A DNA stretch of 64,000 nt from Roseovarius sp. (lineage in GTDB: Bacteria > Pseudomonadota > Alphaproteobacteria > Rhodobacterales > Rhodobacteraceae). The DNA lies in contig JARGOC010000006.1 in the NCBI GenBank assembly GCA_029212365.1, positions 1-64,000 on the forward strand. The letters run 5' to 3'. Shown here piece by piece: positions 26,112-34,184 of the stretch. The translations under genes and the position numbers were made by a program. Positions within the stretch are counted from its first letter, which is position 1; each line of letters starts with the position of its first letter. A model generated the notes under the pieces. That model was not told the origin of the DNA and did no database searches. It saw only the letters and a list, made by a program, of their open reading frames with translations.

Positions 26112-26453
26112 ATGACCCAGCTATCCCCCCTTCGCGCGCCCGAACATCGTGCATTTATCGGCCCTGAATTTGGCGCTGGTAAAGATGGCCCAGACCCGCA
26201 AACGCTGAGCTATGTGCAGATCATGGGCAACCCCAAACTGGCGGTGTTGGCACGCCGCGTTTGGGAAGAGTTGCGCGAGCAATTTGCCCAACCCGATGAC
26301 GCAGCCTCCATGTCCTCAACCTCGCGCGAAGCTGAGGAATACCGCACTAAGCTGGAAGGATGGGCCGACATGTTGGAAATCCTTCTCGAAGAAACCCTCG
26401 CCGAGCTAGAGGCGATCAACGCCCAGCGCGCCGGTCCGGGCGCAGAGCTTTGA
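26112..26453 (+). CDS. Small unknown protein in the sulfotransferase operon
   Basis: 113 residues, three bases after the sulfotransferase stop. The N-terminal 40 residues are Pro/Gly-rich. The rest is a predicted pair of helices with strong acidic and Leu periodicity (EEYRTKLEGWADMLEILLEE), which may dimerise. No family was recognised. Its tight packing between a sulfotransferase and a propeller gene is the main evidence that it is real and part of the pathway. Confidence 0.65.
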   Translation: MTQLSPLRAPEHRAFIGPEFGAGKDGPDPQTLSYVQIMGNPKLAVLARRVWEELREQFAQPDDAASMSSTSREAEEYRTKLEGWADMLEILLEETLAELEAINAQRAGPGAEL

Positions 26454-26469
26454 TTGGGCGGATGATTTC

Positions 26470-27954
26470 ATGAAAGACGGATTGCCCAAGACCTTCAAAC
26501 CTGGCCTAGCCACCAAGGATTTTCAGCGCATTGCGATGAACGGTTTTGGCGACCAGCTGAACGCCTATCCACATTCCATGGCGTGGTTTCGTGATCGGCT
26601 GTATGTCGGCACCACCCGCTCGAACCTTTGCCTGTTTAAGGTTTCAAAGATTCAAAAGCGGCTGGACCGCTGGCCAGTGCAATGCCCGGAATACGTTTAT
26701 GATCAGGATATGCGGGCGCAAATCTGGTCGTTTGATCCGGCAGAGGCCAAGCCGGATACACCCAACTCCGGCTGGACCCTGCGCAGCCAATCCCCATGGA
26801 TTGACGCCGATGGCGAAAAGCTCCCGCGGGAATTGGGCTATCGTGGCATGTGCGTATTTCAGGGTGAAAGCGACGACCAAGAGTATCTCTATACGGCCAC
26901 CTACGCGCCCGCACGCGGGTTTGGCACACGCATTCTGCGCTCGGCTGATGGGGACACCTTTGATGAGGTGCCGATGCCTGATGGGTTTGATAAATCCATC
27001 ATCACCCTGCGCCTGATCGTGCCACACAAAGGCTGGCTGTTTACCAGCCCGACGGGCACGGCGGGCGGCAATCCCAATATATCGGGCAATGCGGTGATCT
27101 TTGGCAGCCCGGACCCGGCCAATGGCAAATGGCAGGTGATCAACCCGCCCGCATTTGGCGACCCCAAGAATATAGGCGTATTTGAGATGATCGGCTGTGG
27201 TGATTACCTTTATGCCGGGACGGCCAACACTGATGGCTATCAAATCTGGCGCACCAAGGTAGAAGGCAAACCGCCCTTCAACTGGGAATGTGTGGTGGAT
27301 CAGGGGGCGTTTCGCGGCAAGCTTAATCAAGGTGTCGCGTCCTTCACTGTGCACAACGGGTTGGTCTATGCCGGATCGGGCATTCAGCACGGCGGCATTG
27401 ACCGCGCCAATGGTGTGGGGCCTGCCGGGCCAGAACTGATCCGCATTCATGAGGATGGCCATTGGGATCTGGTGGTTGGCACAGAACGCGAAACACCCGT
27501 GGGGCACAAAGTGCCTTTGTCGGGGTATGCGCCCGGCTTTGACAACATTTTCAACGGCTATTTCTGGCAAATGGAGAGCCATGACGGCTGGATATATGTT
27601 GGCACGTTCGACTGGACAGTGATGGTGCGCTACTCTGAGCAGGAAAAATGGCCCGTGCCCTTCCGCAAAATGATTGAGCGGGTCGGTATGGAAAAACTGA
27701 TCAATTTGCGCGCGGGGGCTGAACTTTACCGCAGTCGCGACGGCGAAAACTGGCTACCAGTGACAACGCAGGGCTTCGGCAACGCGTTCAACTATGGTAT
27801 CCGGACATTGCAATCTACGCCCTATGGGCTGGCTACTGGGTTTGTTAACCCATTTGGCCCCAAAGTTGGTTTGGATATTGAAGATGAATTCCGCTATGTG
27901 GATAACCCAAATGGCGGATTGGAAGTCTGGCTTGGCAGCCACGACAAGGAGTAG
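26470..27954 (+). CDS. Predicted beta-propeller protein 1
   Basis: 494 residues with no signal peptide. Repeated Tyr-Val/Ala-Gly-Thr blade ends are visible: RDRLYVGTTRSNL, GDYLYAGTANTDGYQIWRT, NGLVYAGSGIQHGG, DGWIYVGTFDWTVM. Elements like LYRSRDGENWLPV recall BNR/Asp-box turns. The protein looks like a six- or seven-bladed propeller, probably binding or scaffolding rather than catalytic, since no catalytic motif is evident. It is followed after three bases by the lipoprotein esterase. A second propeller-like protein lies at 29892. Confidence 0.65.
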   Translation: MKDGLPKTFKPGLATKDFQRIAMNGFGDQLNAYPHSMAWFRDRLYVGTTRSNLCLFKVSKIQKRLDRWPVQCPEYVYDQDMRAQIWSFDPAEAKPDTPNSGWTLRSQSPWIDADGEKLPRELGYRGMCVFQGESDDQEYLYTATYAPARGFGTRILRSADGDTFDEVPMPDGFDKSIITLRLIVPHKGWLFTSPTGTAGGNPNISGNAVIFGSPDPANGKWQVINPPAFGDPKNIGVFEMIGCGDYLYAGTANTDGYQIWRTKVEGKPPFNWECVVDQGAFRGKLNQGVASFTVHNGLVYAGSGIQHGGIDRANGVGPAGPELIRIHEDGHWDLVVGTERETPVGHKVPLSGYAPGFDNIFNGYFWQMESHDGWIYVGTFDWTVMVRYSEQEKWPVPFRKMIERVGMEKLINLRAGAELYRSRDGENWLPVTTQGFGNAFNYGIRTLQSTPYGLATGFVNPFGPKVGLDIEDEFRYVDNPNGGLEVWLGSHDKE

Positions 27955-27957
27955 GTA

Positions 27958-28974
27958 ATGCGACGTAAATTGGTACTGGCTTTGGCCTTGATTGCCCTCG
28001 TGCCGATGATCGGCTGTCAACGGGTCTCGCGCTTGCCCGAGATTATCGCCAAACGTACTGGTTTGTCGTCATCCTCTCCGGTGCAGCAGATCGACAGTTC
28101 ACCAACTGCGTATTCCGGTGTCTCTGGGCAGTTGCAACAACGCAGCCTGTCATTCGGCGGCACCCAGCGTGACTATTTCGTCTACGCTCCACGTTCCGTT
28201 CAAAATGGCCAACCCGCGCCTATGGTTTTGGCCCTGCACGGGGGCGGGGCCAATGCGAGCCGCTTTGCCGATCGCATGGGCTTGGTGAACATGGCCGAAA
28301 AATATGGCATGATATTGGTTGTGCCACAGGCGCTGGGCCGCCCAGGTGCCAAGCGTGGCGGTGGGTCGTGGAATGCCAACAGCATCACACCATCGGGCTA
28401 TGCCGAAAACACCGGCATCAACGATATCGGCTTTGTGGACGCTCTTTTGCGCTCGGCCCAAGGCACCTATTCGGTTGATCCTTCGCGTGTCTATGCGATG
28501 GGCTTTTCCAAAGGCGGGATGATGGCATATCATGCGGCCTGTGTGCTGCCGGGCCGGATCAAGGCGATTGCGGCTGTCTCGGCTACTTTGTCCGCCCGGA
28601 ATTGCCCCAATCCGCAGGGTGTCAGCGTGCTGCATATCCATGGCACGAACGATCAAAATGTTCCGTTCAACGGCGGTGTCGGCGAATTCACCGGTGGCAA
28701 AGGCAACTGGCCCGCGGTTCAGCGCGGCCTTCAGATGTTCAGCAATGGCAATCAATGTTCCAGCCAACCCCAGTCGACACGCCTGTCCAGCGATACCAGC
28801 TGCACCATCAACACCTGTGGCAACAACCAAGAAGTGCAGCTATGTCTTGTGCAAGGGGGCGGTCATGCCTGGCCCGGTGCTCAACCGGCAAAATGGCAGA
28901 TCAATCGCAACGTCTATGTGACGCAAAGTTTTGACGCCACAGATTACATCGCGAATTTCCTTCTAAGCCATTGA
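27958..28974 (+). CDS. PHB-depolymerase/LpqC-family esterase, lipoprotein
   Basis: 338 residues. A lipoprotein signal peptide ends in the lipobox-like PMIGC, so the enzyme should be membrane-anchored on the periplasmic side. The alpha/beta hydrolase domain has the oxyanion loop LALHGGGANASRFADRMG, nucleophile Ser in GFSKGGMMAYH, Asp in HIHGTNDQNVP and His in GGGHAWPGA. Relatives cleave polyhydroxybutyrate or aryl esters. Within this locus it could cleave or transfer an acyl or sulfate-bearing ester outside the cytoplasm; that role is inferred from position. Two C-terminal Cys pairs may form disulfides. Confidence 0.85.
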   Translation: MRRKLVLALALIALVPMIGCQRVSRLPEIIAKRTGLSSSSPVQQIDSSPTAYSGVSGQLQQRSLSFGGTQRDYFVYAPRSVQNGQPAPMVLALHGGGANASRFADRMGLVNMAEKYGMILVVPQALGRPGAKRGGGSWNANSITPSGYAENTGINDIGFVDALLRSAQGTYSVDPSRVYAMGFSKGGMMAYHAACVLPGRIKAIAAVSATLSARNCPNPQGVSVLHIHGTNDQNVPFNGGVGEFTGGKGNWPAVQRGLQMFSNGNQCSSQPQSTRLSSDTSCTINTCGNNQEVQLCLVQGGGHAWPGAQPAKWQINRNVYVTQSFDATDYIANFLLSH

Positions 28975-29010
28975 CGACCCAGACCTAACTTCAGGATCGA
29001 ATGTTACCCC

Positions 29011-29895
29011 ATGCGTGACCCTCTTTTTATTCTGTGCCCGGGACGGTCTTTTTCGTCTGTGGTTTGTGCTGTTATCGGCCAGCATCCTGATGCCTTTGGC
29101 CTTCCCGAGGTGCATTTGTTTGCCGAACGCAAAGTTGGTGATCTTTTGGATCTGGATACGCCCATCTTTGGGTTGGTCGGGGCCACCAACGGGCTGAAAC
29201 GTGCCGTGGCCGAACTGGTCTTCAACGAGCAAAGCTTTGAGTCGGTTGAGCGGGCCAGCAAATGGTGCGAAGAGCGCCGCCATAAAACCGGCGCCGAGTT
29301 TTTCCGCGAATTATGTGAACGGGCCGGCGATCGTCTGGTGGTGGATAAAAGCCCCACCAACACCCATACCGATGGGGTTGAGCGGTTGTATAAGGCGTTT
29401 CCGAATGCCAAATTCCTGCACCTGTCACGTCACCCACGCGCTATGTGTCGATCCCAACACAAGGCTTATGCCCAACGCAAAGGCGCACGCGGGCTGAAGA
29501 AATTCGACCATGAAAACTATTGGCTTACCCGCCATCAGAGTATTCTGAAATTTAGTAAACGGCTTGATCCGGGACAGTACATGTTCCTGCATGGGGAATG
29601 GTTCTTTGAGTTCCCAGAGCTGTTCTTGACGCAAATATGTGAATGGCTTGATCTGTCCACCGCGCCCGATGCAATAGAGCAGATGATGCACCCCGAGCTG
29701 TCGCCCTTTGCAAAGCTTGGCCCTGACAATGCAAAATACGGCAATAATCTGGGCTTCATCGACAGCCCCCATCTGCGGGTTGGTAAAATCCCTTCGGAAA
29801 CCATAGATGGCCCTCTGGAATGGGTGACAGATCGCGAGGCGTATTTTTCCGATCAGACCCGTAGTCTGGCGTATCAATTGGGATACGATACATGA
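29011..29895 (+). CDS. PAPS-dependent sulfotransferase 2
   Basis: 294 residues. The 5'-phosphosulfate loop is FILCPGRSFSSVVCAVIGQH, the KSP motif VVDKSPTNTHTDG, and the 3'-phosphate segment FLHLSRHPRAMCRSQ. The C-terminus (SPFAKLGPDNAKYGNNLGFI) is clearly homologous to the matching stretch of sulfotransferase 1, whose version reads SPFACMGPANAPLGNDVNF. Two related enzymes in one run suggest two sulfation steps or two acceptors. The stop overlaps the next start (ATGA). Confidence 0.85.
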   Translation: MRDPLFILCPGRSFSSVVCAVIGQHPDAFGLPEVHLFAERKVGDLLDLDTPIFGLVGATNGLKRAVAELVFNEQSFESVERASKWCEERRHKTGAEFFRELCERAGDRLVVDKSPTNTHTDGVERLYKAFPNAKFLHLSRHPRAMCRSQHKAYAQRKGARGLKKFDHENYWLTRHQSILKFSKRLDPGQYMFLHGEWFFEFPELFLTQICEWLDLSTAPDAIEQMMHPELSPFAKLGPDNAKYGNNLGFIDSPHLRVGKIPSETIDGPLEWVTDREAYFSDQTRSLAYQLGYDT

Positions 29896-31076
29896 TGCCC
29901 CGCAACGATTTGGATCGCATCCTAGGCGGTGAAACCAACGCCGACACAGGGCCTCAGAATGCCAGCAGCACAATTGCGGCAGTGACCGACATGTCGTGGG
30001 TGGACGGCGCTGTGGTGGCAACGATTCAACGCACCGATGTGTTGACAGGCGGCGTGACGAGCGAACTGGCCCGCCTTGACCCTAAGGGTCATCGTCGTGC
30101 CTCTTTGATGTTGAACGCGCCAGCCGACACCACCGATCAGGCTATTGCGTATGCCATGGTCGGCCAGAATGGCCCCTGTTTGCTTCATCTGACTGGTGCT
30201 GATCTGCTGGCCCTGACACCTGCGGCAGCACCCTTGAGTAATGTCATCAACGGGCTTGGGTTGGGCCGCATTGATCTTCTTGTGCAAAGCTCGGACTGGT
30301 GCGCTGTATACGGTGTGACCGCAGCCGACGACCCTGTGCTTTATGCTATTTCGGGGGAAACGCCTGTTGGCCTGCCGCTTGATCCTTTGGCCTTGTCAGA
30401 TACCCGCCAACTGAACAACATCCAGATTATTGGCGATACACTTTATGCTGCGGTCGTCGATTCAATATCAGGATTTGACATCTATCATTGTGCATTGGGC
30501 AATGGCCCTGCGGCGTTTGAGCTGGTGTTGACCAAGGGCGCAAGACGCTTTGCGATCAATGCCGCCGTGTCTGGCATGATGCCCTGTGAACAGGGCCTGC
30601 TGATTGGCACCGCCGCCCTGGCAAACCCATCCCATCCGTTGGGGGATTGGGGACCGGAACTGTTGCTGATCACCCAAAGCGGTAGCTGGGATCTGATTGC
30701 CGGTCAGCCGCGATTTTCCCCAGAAGGGCTGTTGCTTCCCGCCGCCAGTCAGATGGCGGGCATGGGCCATACAGGCAATGCGGCCATTCGTGGTATGGCC
30801 CAGCATGGCACCTCAGTGGTCATCGCCGTGCAGGAATTTTCCGGGTCACCCCACGAAGATCGGCGGACTGTCGCGCTTGACCTCTCGGAGTATAGCGGTG
30901 CAGTGCGTTTGTATCTGTCCTCAAATCTTGAAGACTGGAAGCAAATTCCACATCGTTTGCCAAGTGACATCGGGGCGGTGAGCAGCCTGTGCATGACCCA
31001 AAACAGCATCTACGTTGGACATGAAGGGTTAGGCCCTGATGTGGTGCCGGTTCATGTGGTGGCGCTGGGGGATTAA
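29892..31076 (+). CDS. Predicted beta-propeller protein 2
   Basis: 394 residues, cytosolic. The sequence is a series of short beta strands with DGAVVATIQR, GDTLYAAVVDSISGFDIYH, EQGLLIGTAALAN and NSIYVGHEGLGPDV, like blade edges in propeller protein 1 (which has YLYAGTANTDGYQIW at a similar place). The C-terminal element LYLSSNLEDWKQI mirrors LYRSRDGENWLPV there. It is probably a diverged paralogue. The first 30 residues are unlike protein 1. It overlaps the stop codon of the convergent M50-HlyD gene by four bases. Confidence 0.6.
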   Translation: MMPRNDLDRILGGETNADTGPQNASSTIAAVTDMSWVDGAVVATIQRTDVLTGGVTSELARLDPKGHRRASLMLNAPADTTDQAIAYAMVGQNGPCLLHLTGADLLALTPAAAPLSNVINGLGLGRIDLLVQSSDWCAVYGVTAADDPVLYAISGETPVGLPLDPLALSDTRQLNNIQIIGDTLYAAVVDSISGFDIYHCALGNGPAAFELVLTKGARRFAINAAVSGMMPCEQGLLIGTAALANPSHPLGDWGPELLLITQSGSWDLIAGQPRFSPEGLLLPAASQMAGMGHTGNAAIRGMAQHGTSVVIAVQEFSGSPHEDRRTVALDLSEYSGAVRLYLSSNLEDWKQIPHRLPSDIGAVSSLCMTQNSIYVGHEGLGPDVVPVHVVALGD

Positions 31077-33430
31077 GGCAGCCAGCTCCAGATTTCGATT
31101 TTGAAAAACCGGATGAAGACACGGCTGAAGACTTCCCAAACGGGGCGATCTTCAACGATGATCTTGCCATAGCCCGTCAGGTTCCGGTTGATCCGGCCAT
31201 CGGGGTTGGGCACCTCAACAATGACGCGCACAACATAGCCAAATTCACGCTCTTCTGCCACTGGGGCGACGCGTTTGACGGTGCCCTTGATCACCTTATC
31301 GGGTGTGCGCCATAGCTTCATTACGACTTCAGCACCGATGACGGCCTCATCAATCTCGGTTTCTGGCACTTCGATTTCTGCCAACACAACGCGGCTGTCG
31401 GCCAGTTCCGCCAACAGATCGCCTTCGCGCAGGAACGCCCCGACCGAAATCTTCTGCATGGTTGAGACAACCTGGCCAGCAGCCGGCGCTCTGATTTCAG
31501 TGTGCCCCAAGCGCAGCTTGCTCAGGGCCAGCTCTTCCTGTTTGCGCAGGATATTGGCGCGTGCGGCTTCCACTTCACTTTCCGATACCGGCGATTGTAA
31601 CAGGTTCAGCCGTGCTTCGGCCTGCTCGCGCACATTGACCGCCAGGCTGTATGCCGTTTCCGCTTCCTCCAGTGACTTTTGCGTGGTTGCCCCAATCTCG
31701 GCCAAAGATTCTTTGCGAACCTTCTCGCCTTCGGCCAGTTTCTCGCGGAATTGCGCGGCTTGCAGCACCTGCTTGGCCAGTTCTATTTCTTCGGGCTTTG
31801 GATCAGCAATCAGCGTCTCAAGATTGGCCTCCAGCCGCACCAAATCGGCCTTCTCAATCTCAACATTGCTTTTTTCTTCCCAATTCGACAGTAACGCCAA
31901 AACCTGGTTTTCGCTCACCCAATCGCCTTCATTCACGTTGACCTGGATAATTTCCCCATTGGTGCGTGCGCGCACCTGGGTACGCTCCAGCGGGCGGACA
32001 AAGAAATCGCCGCCAACCGTGAAGGGGTAGGGTTGTATCGCCACAAAATAGAGCACGCTCAGAATTAACACCCAAATGGCCAGCCTGCGCAGCCGGCTGC
32101 TTTTGGTGCGCCGGGCTTTGTCCAGTTTCAACACCGTATCAAGATGGTCAGACGGCCGCGCCTGTCTTTTGGGCGGTGGTGTCGTTTCGGGTGTGGACAC
32201 AGGCGCAGAAGTTGCCTCGGATTTGGAGTCAGCCTGCGTGCTCAGTGCCGCATCCAGTATTTCGTCAAACTCATCCTTTGGCTTGGGGTTGTGGGGCACA
32301 GGCCCAAGGATGTCCTCCAGATCGACGTCTACAGAAGCCGTTTCAGGCGGCTGTGACGGGCCATCGCCCAGAATCGCATCCAGATCCGAGTTTGGCACAT
32401 CGGATTCACTGGTGATCTCGCTCCGTTGACGGGGCTCGTGCGTGCCTGCTTTTTGACGTGCCATTTGTTCAGAACCTTTTGGTTCTGCCTCGTCTGCAAT
32501 AACTTTAGGCGCTTTGTAGCACGAAACATCTGAGCGATGCGAGGTTTCAACTGTGCGGTGTGGTTTCTTTTGTGTTGGTTTGCCTTTGCCGCTATTTCGC
32601 CGGTTGATCAGCCAGGCCAGACTCATCGACAAAATAGCTGCAAACATCACCACGCCCGTGCCGCGAAACTGCTCTTCCAGGGCAAAGGCAACCGCACTAA
32701 AAACCAGCAACACCAATGCCGTGGTAAAGCCAATCGACATGACCGCATAAAACAGCAATCCACGAATGGCGCGGGCCGACAGCATTTCAGGGATAGGTTT
32801 GCCGCGCAGGATCAGCCCAAGCAGACGGTACGATTGCTCGCGCAGGTCCGGCATGCGAAACCACGCCGCCATCCAGTGATAGCCATCTGCGCGCCACATC
32901 GGATTCAGGGTGAACAGGAAGGCGCCCAGCCCCGTCGAACCCAAAACCAGGGCTGCATCAGCGGCGCCGGTACCGCCGCGCCGCGTCAACACCCAAAACA
33001 AAGTGCCAAAGGCAAACAACGCCAGCCGCGCCAACAATGGCGCCGCATAGCAGATGCGTTGTTGCGGATAATCCAGCCTGCGGATCTGACCGGTTGAGAC
33101 ATAAAACCGCGGGATCACTCCAAAAAGCAGCCGCATGCCAAATTCAGGTGGCGCAATGCCCAGATAAGCCATTGTCATCCCCATCACCAACCGGCTCAGC
33201 AAGTTGGCCGTCAGCATGGAAATCACCAGGTTTTGCACAAAGCTGAACGTGCTCAGCGCCAGATCCAGGTTTTCCTTCAATTCATACCAGTTGAAGTACC
33301 CCGCAATCAGCGCAAACAGGGCTAACGGCAAGATCAGATGCCGCAAACCTTTGATCGGTGACAGCAGATCACCCGCAAACGTCAACACCCGCGACGGGTT
33401 GGCAAATGTGACACTAAAAGGAGAGCTCAT
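31073..33430 (-). CDS. Fusion of an M50-like membrane domain (no HExxH) and an HlyD-type adaptor
   Basis: 785 residues. Residues 1-290 are a multi-pass membrane domain with the pattern LNPMWRADGYHWMAAWFR then MPDLREQSYRLL, which matches the NPxxxxDGY-to-PNLR stretch of M50 peptidase-like proteins. The HExxH site expected near residues 70-100 is absent (TANLLSRLVMGMTMAYLG there), so no protease activity is expected. An acidic, disordered linker follows to about 445, then a membrane helix (LAIWVLILSVLYFVAIQPYP). The HlyD domain has the lipoyl-like halves VRARTNGEIIQVNVNEGDWV and TEIRAPAAGQVVSTMQ flanking a long coiled coil. It is the only leftward gene in the locus and probably takes part in export. 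Confidence 0.75.
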   Translation of the reverse strand: MSSPFSVTFANPSRVLTFAGDLLSPIKGLRHLILPLALFALIAGYFNWYELKENLDLALSTFSFVQNLVISMLTANLLSRLVMGMTMAYLGIAPPEFGMRLLFGVIPRFYVSTGQIRRLDYPQQRICYAAPLLARLALFAFGTLFWVLTRRGGTGAADAALVLGSTGLGAFLFTLNPMWRADGYHWMAAWFRMPDLREQSYRLLGLILRGKPIPEMLSARAIRGLLFYAVMSIGFTTALVLLVFSAVAFALEEQFRGTGVVMFAAILSMSLAWLINRRNSGKGKPTQKKPHRTVETSHRSDVSCYKAPKVIADEAEPKGSEQMARQKAGTHEPRQRSEITSESDVPNSDLDAILGDGPSQPPETASVDVDLEDILGPVPHNPKPKDEFDEILDAALSTQADSKSEATSAPVSTPETTPPPKRQARPSDHLDTVLKLDKARRTKSSRLRRLAIWVLILSVLYFVAIQPYPFTVGGDFFVRPLERTQVRARTNGEIIQVNVNEGDWVSENQVLALLSNWEEKSNVEIEKADLVRLEANLETLIADPKPEEIELAKQVLQAAQFREKLAEGEKVRKESLAEIGATTQKSLEEAETAYSLAVNVREQAEARLNLLQSPVSESEVEAARANILRKQEELALSKLRLGHTEIRAPAAGQVVSTMQKISVGAFLREGDLLAELADSRVVLAEIEVPETEIDEAVIGAEVVMKLWRTPDKVIKGTVKRVAPVAEEREFGYVVRVIVEVPNPDGRINRNLTGYGKIIVEDRPVWEVFSRVFIRFFKIEIWSWLP

Positions 33431-33585
33431 TGCAGGGTCTGTGATCCAAAATCGTTTGTGCGAAGTGCTTGAAAAACTTGGCTTCGCGCTGTTATAATGT
33501 GTTCTCGCGGAAATTACATTATTCTTGTCCGCACTTTATGTGCTGAGTTATGATTGACTATGTTTTTGAACCCTTTAACTGATGT

Positions 33586-34080
33586 GTGAACATAATGACT
33601 AAAAACGCGGACACCTCGGAGCAGGAAACCAGCGAGCTGCGCAAACGGCGCGAGCGCCTGGAAGCTTTGAAATCCAAACGTTCTGATACTGCAGCGGCTC
33701 CTGTGGCACCGGCGGCTGGGGCCGGAGCGGCAATCGGCGCGGGCGGCGGCATTGGTGATGGCGGGCCCAAACGTGGACGTCAACGCAAGATGCTGATGAA
33801 AGTATACAAGGTGTTGACCCAAACGCCGGCTGATGCAGGTGGACATGTGGCTGATACGCCCTTCACCGAAACGGGTGTTGCCCGGTTGATGGAACTGCTG
33901 CGTGCACGCACGTCTGATCCTTCCGCACAGGGGGCCAAAGTCGCCGGCGGTTTGCTGAATTTTATCAGCCCCAGCGAAGGCGAAAGCGCCACACCCAGCG
34001 GTGCCAGTGTTGAAAAGCTGCAGATGCTGGCACGTCGGATCGAATCCATGCGCGGAAAAGGCGCTCGAGTTGGCCGTTAA
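33586..34080 (+). CDS. Small unknown protein upstream of the megasynthase
   Basis: About 164 residues; the start may be GTG 33586 or ATG 33595. The N-terminus is a basic helix (SELRKRRERLEALKSKRSD), then an Ala/Pro/Gly-rich low-complexity stretch ending GPKRGRQRKMLMKVYKVLTQ. The C-terminal half is helical (FTETGVARLMELLRARTSDP; EKLQMLARRIESMRGKG). No family was recognised. The two basic helices could bind an acidic partner such as an ACP or nucleic acid, which is a guess. It is divergent from the M50-HlyD gene and 104 bases before the PKS. Confidence 0.6.
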   Translation: MNIMTKNADTSEQETSELRKRRERLEALKSKRSDTAAAPVAPAAGAGAAIGAGGGIGDGGPKRGRQRKMLMKVYKVLTQTPADAGGHVADTPFTETGVARLMELLRARTSDPSAQGAKVAGGLLNFISPSEGESATPSGASVEKLQMLARRIESMRGKGARVGR

Positions 34081-34184
34081 CGCAATTGATAGGATGGCCT
34101 TGATAAGGGCCATTGTTTAAGCTGTTTTACGTACCTAGGGGGCCAGATTTACGGATTTATGTGAGTCTGGTCGGATACAATTAA

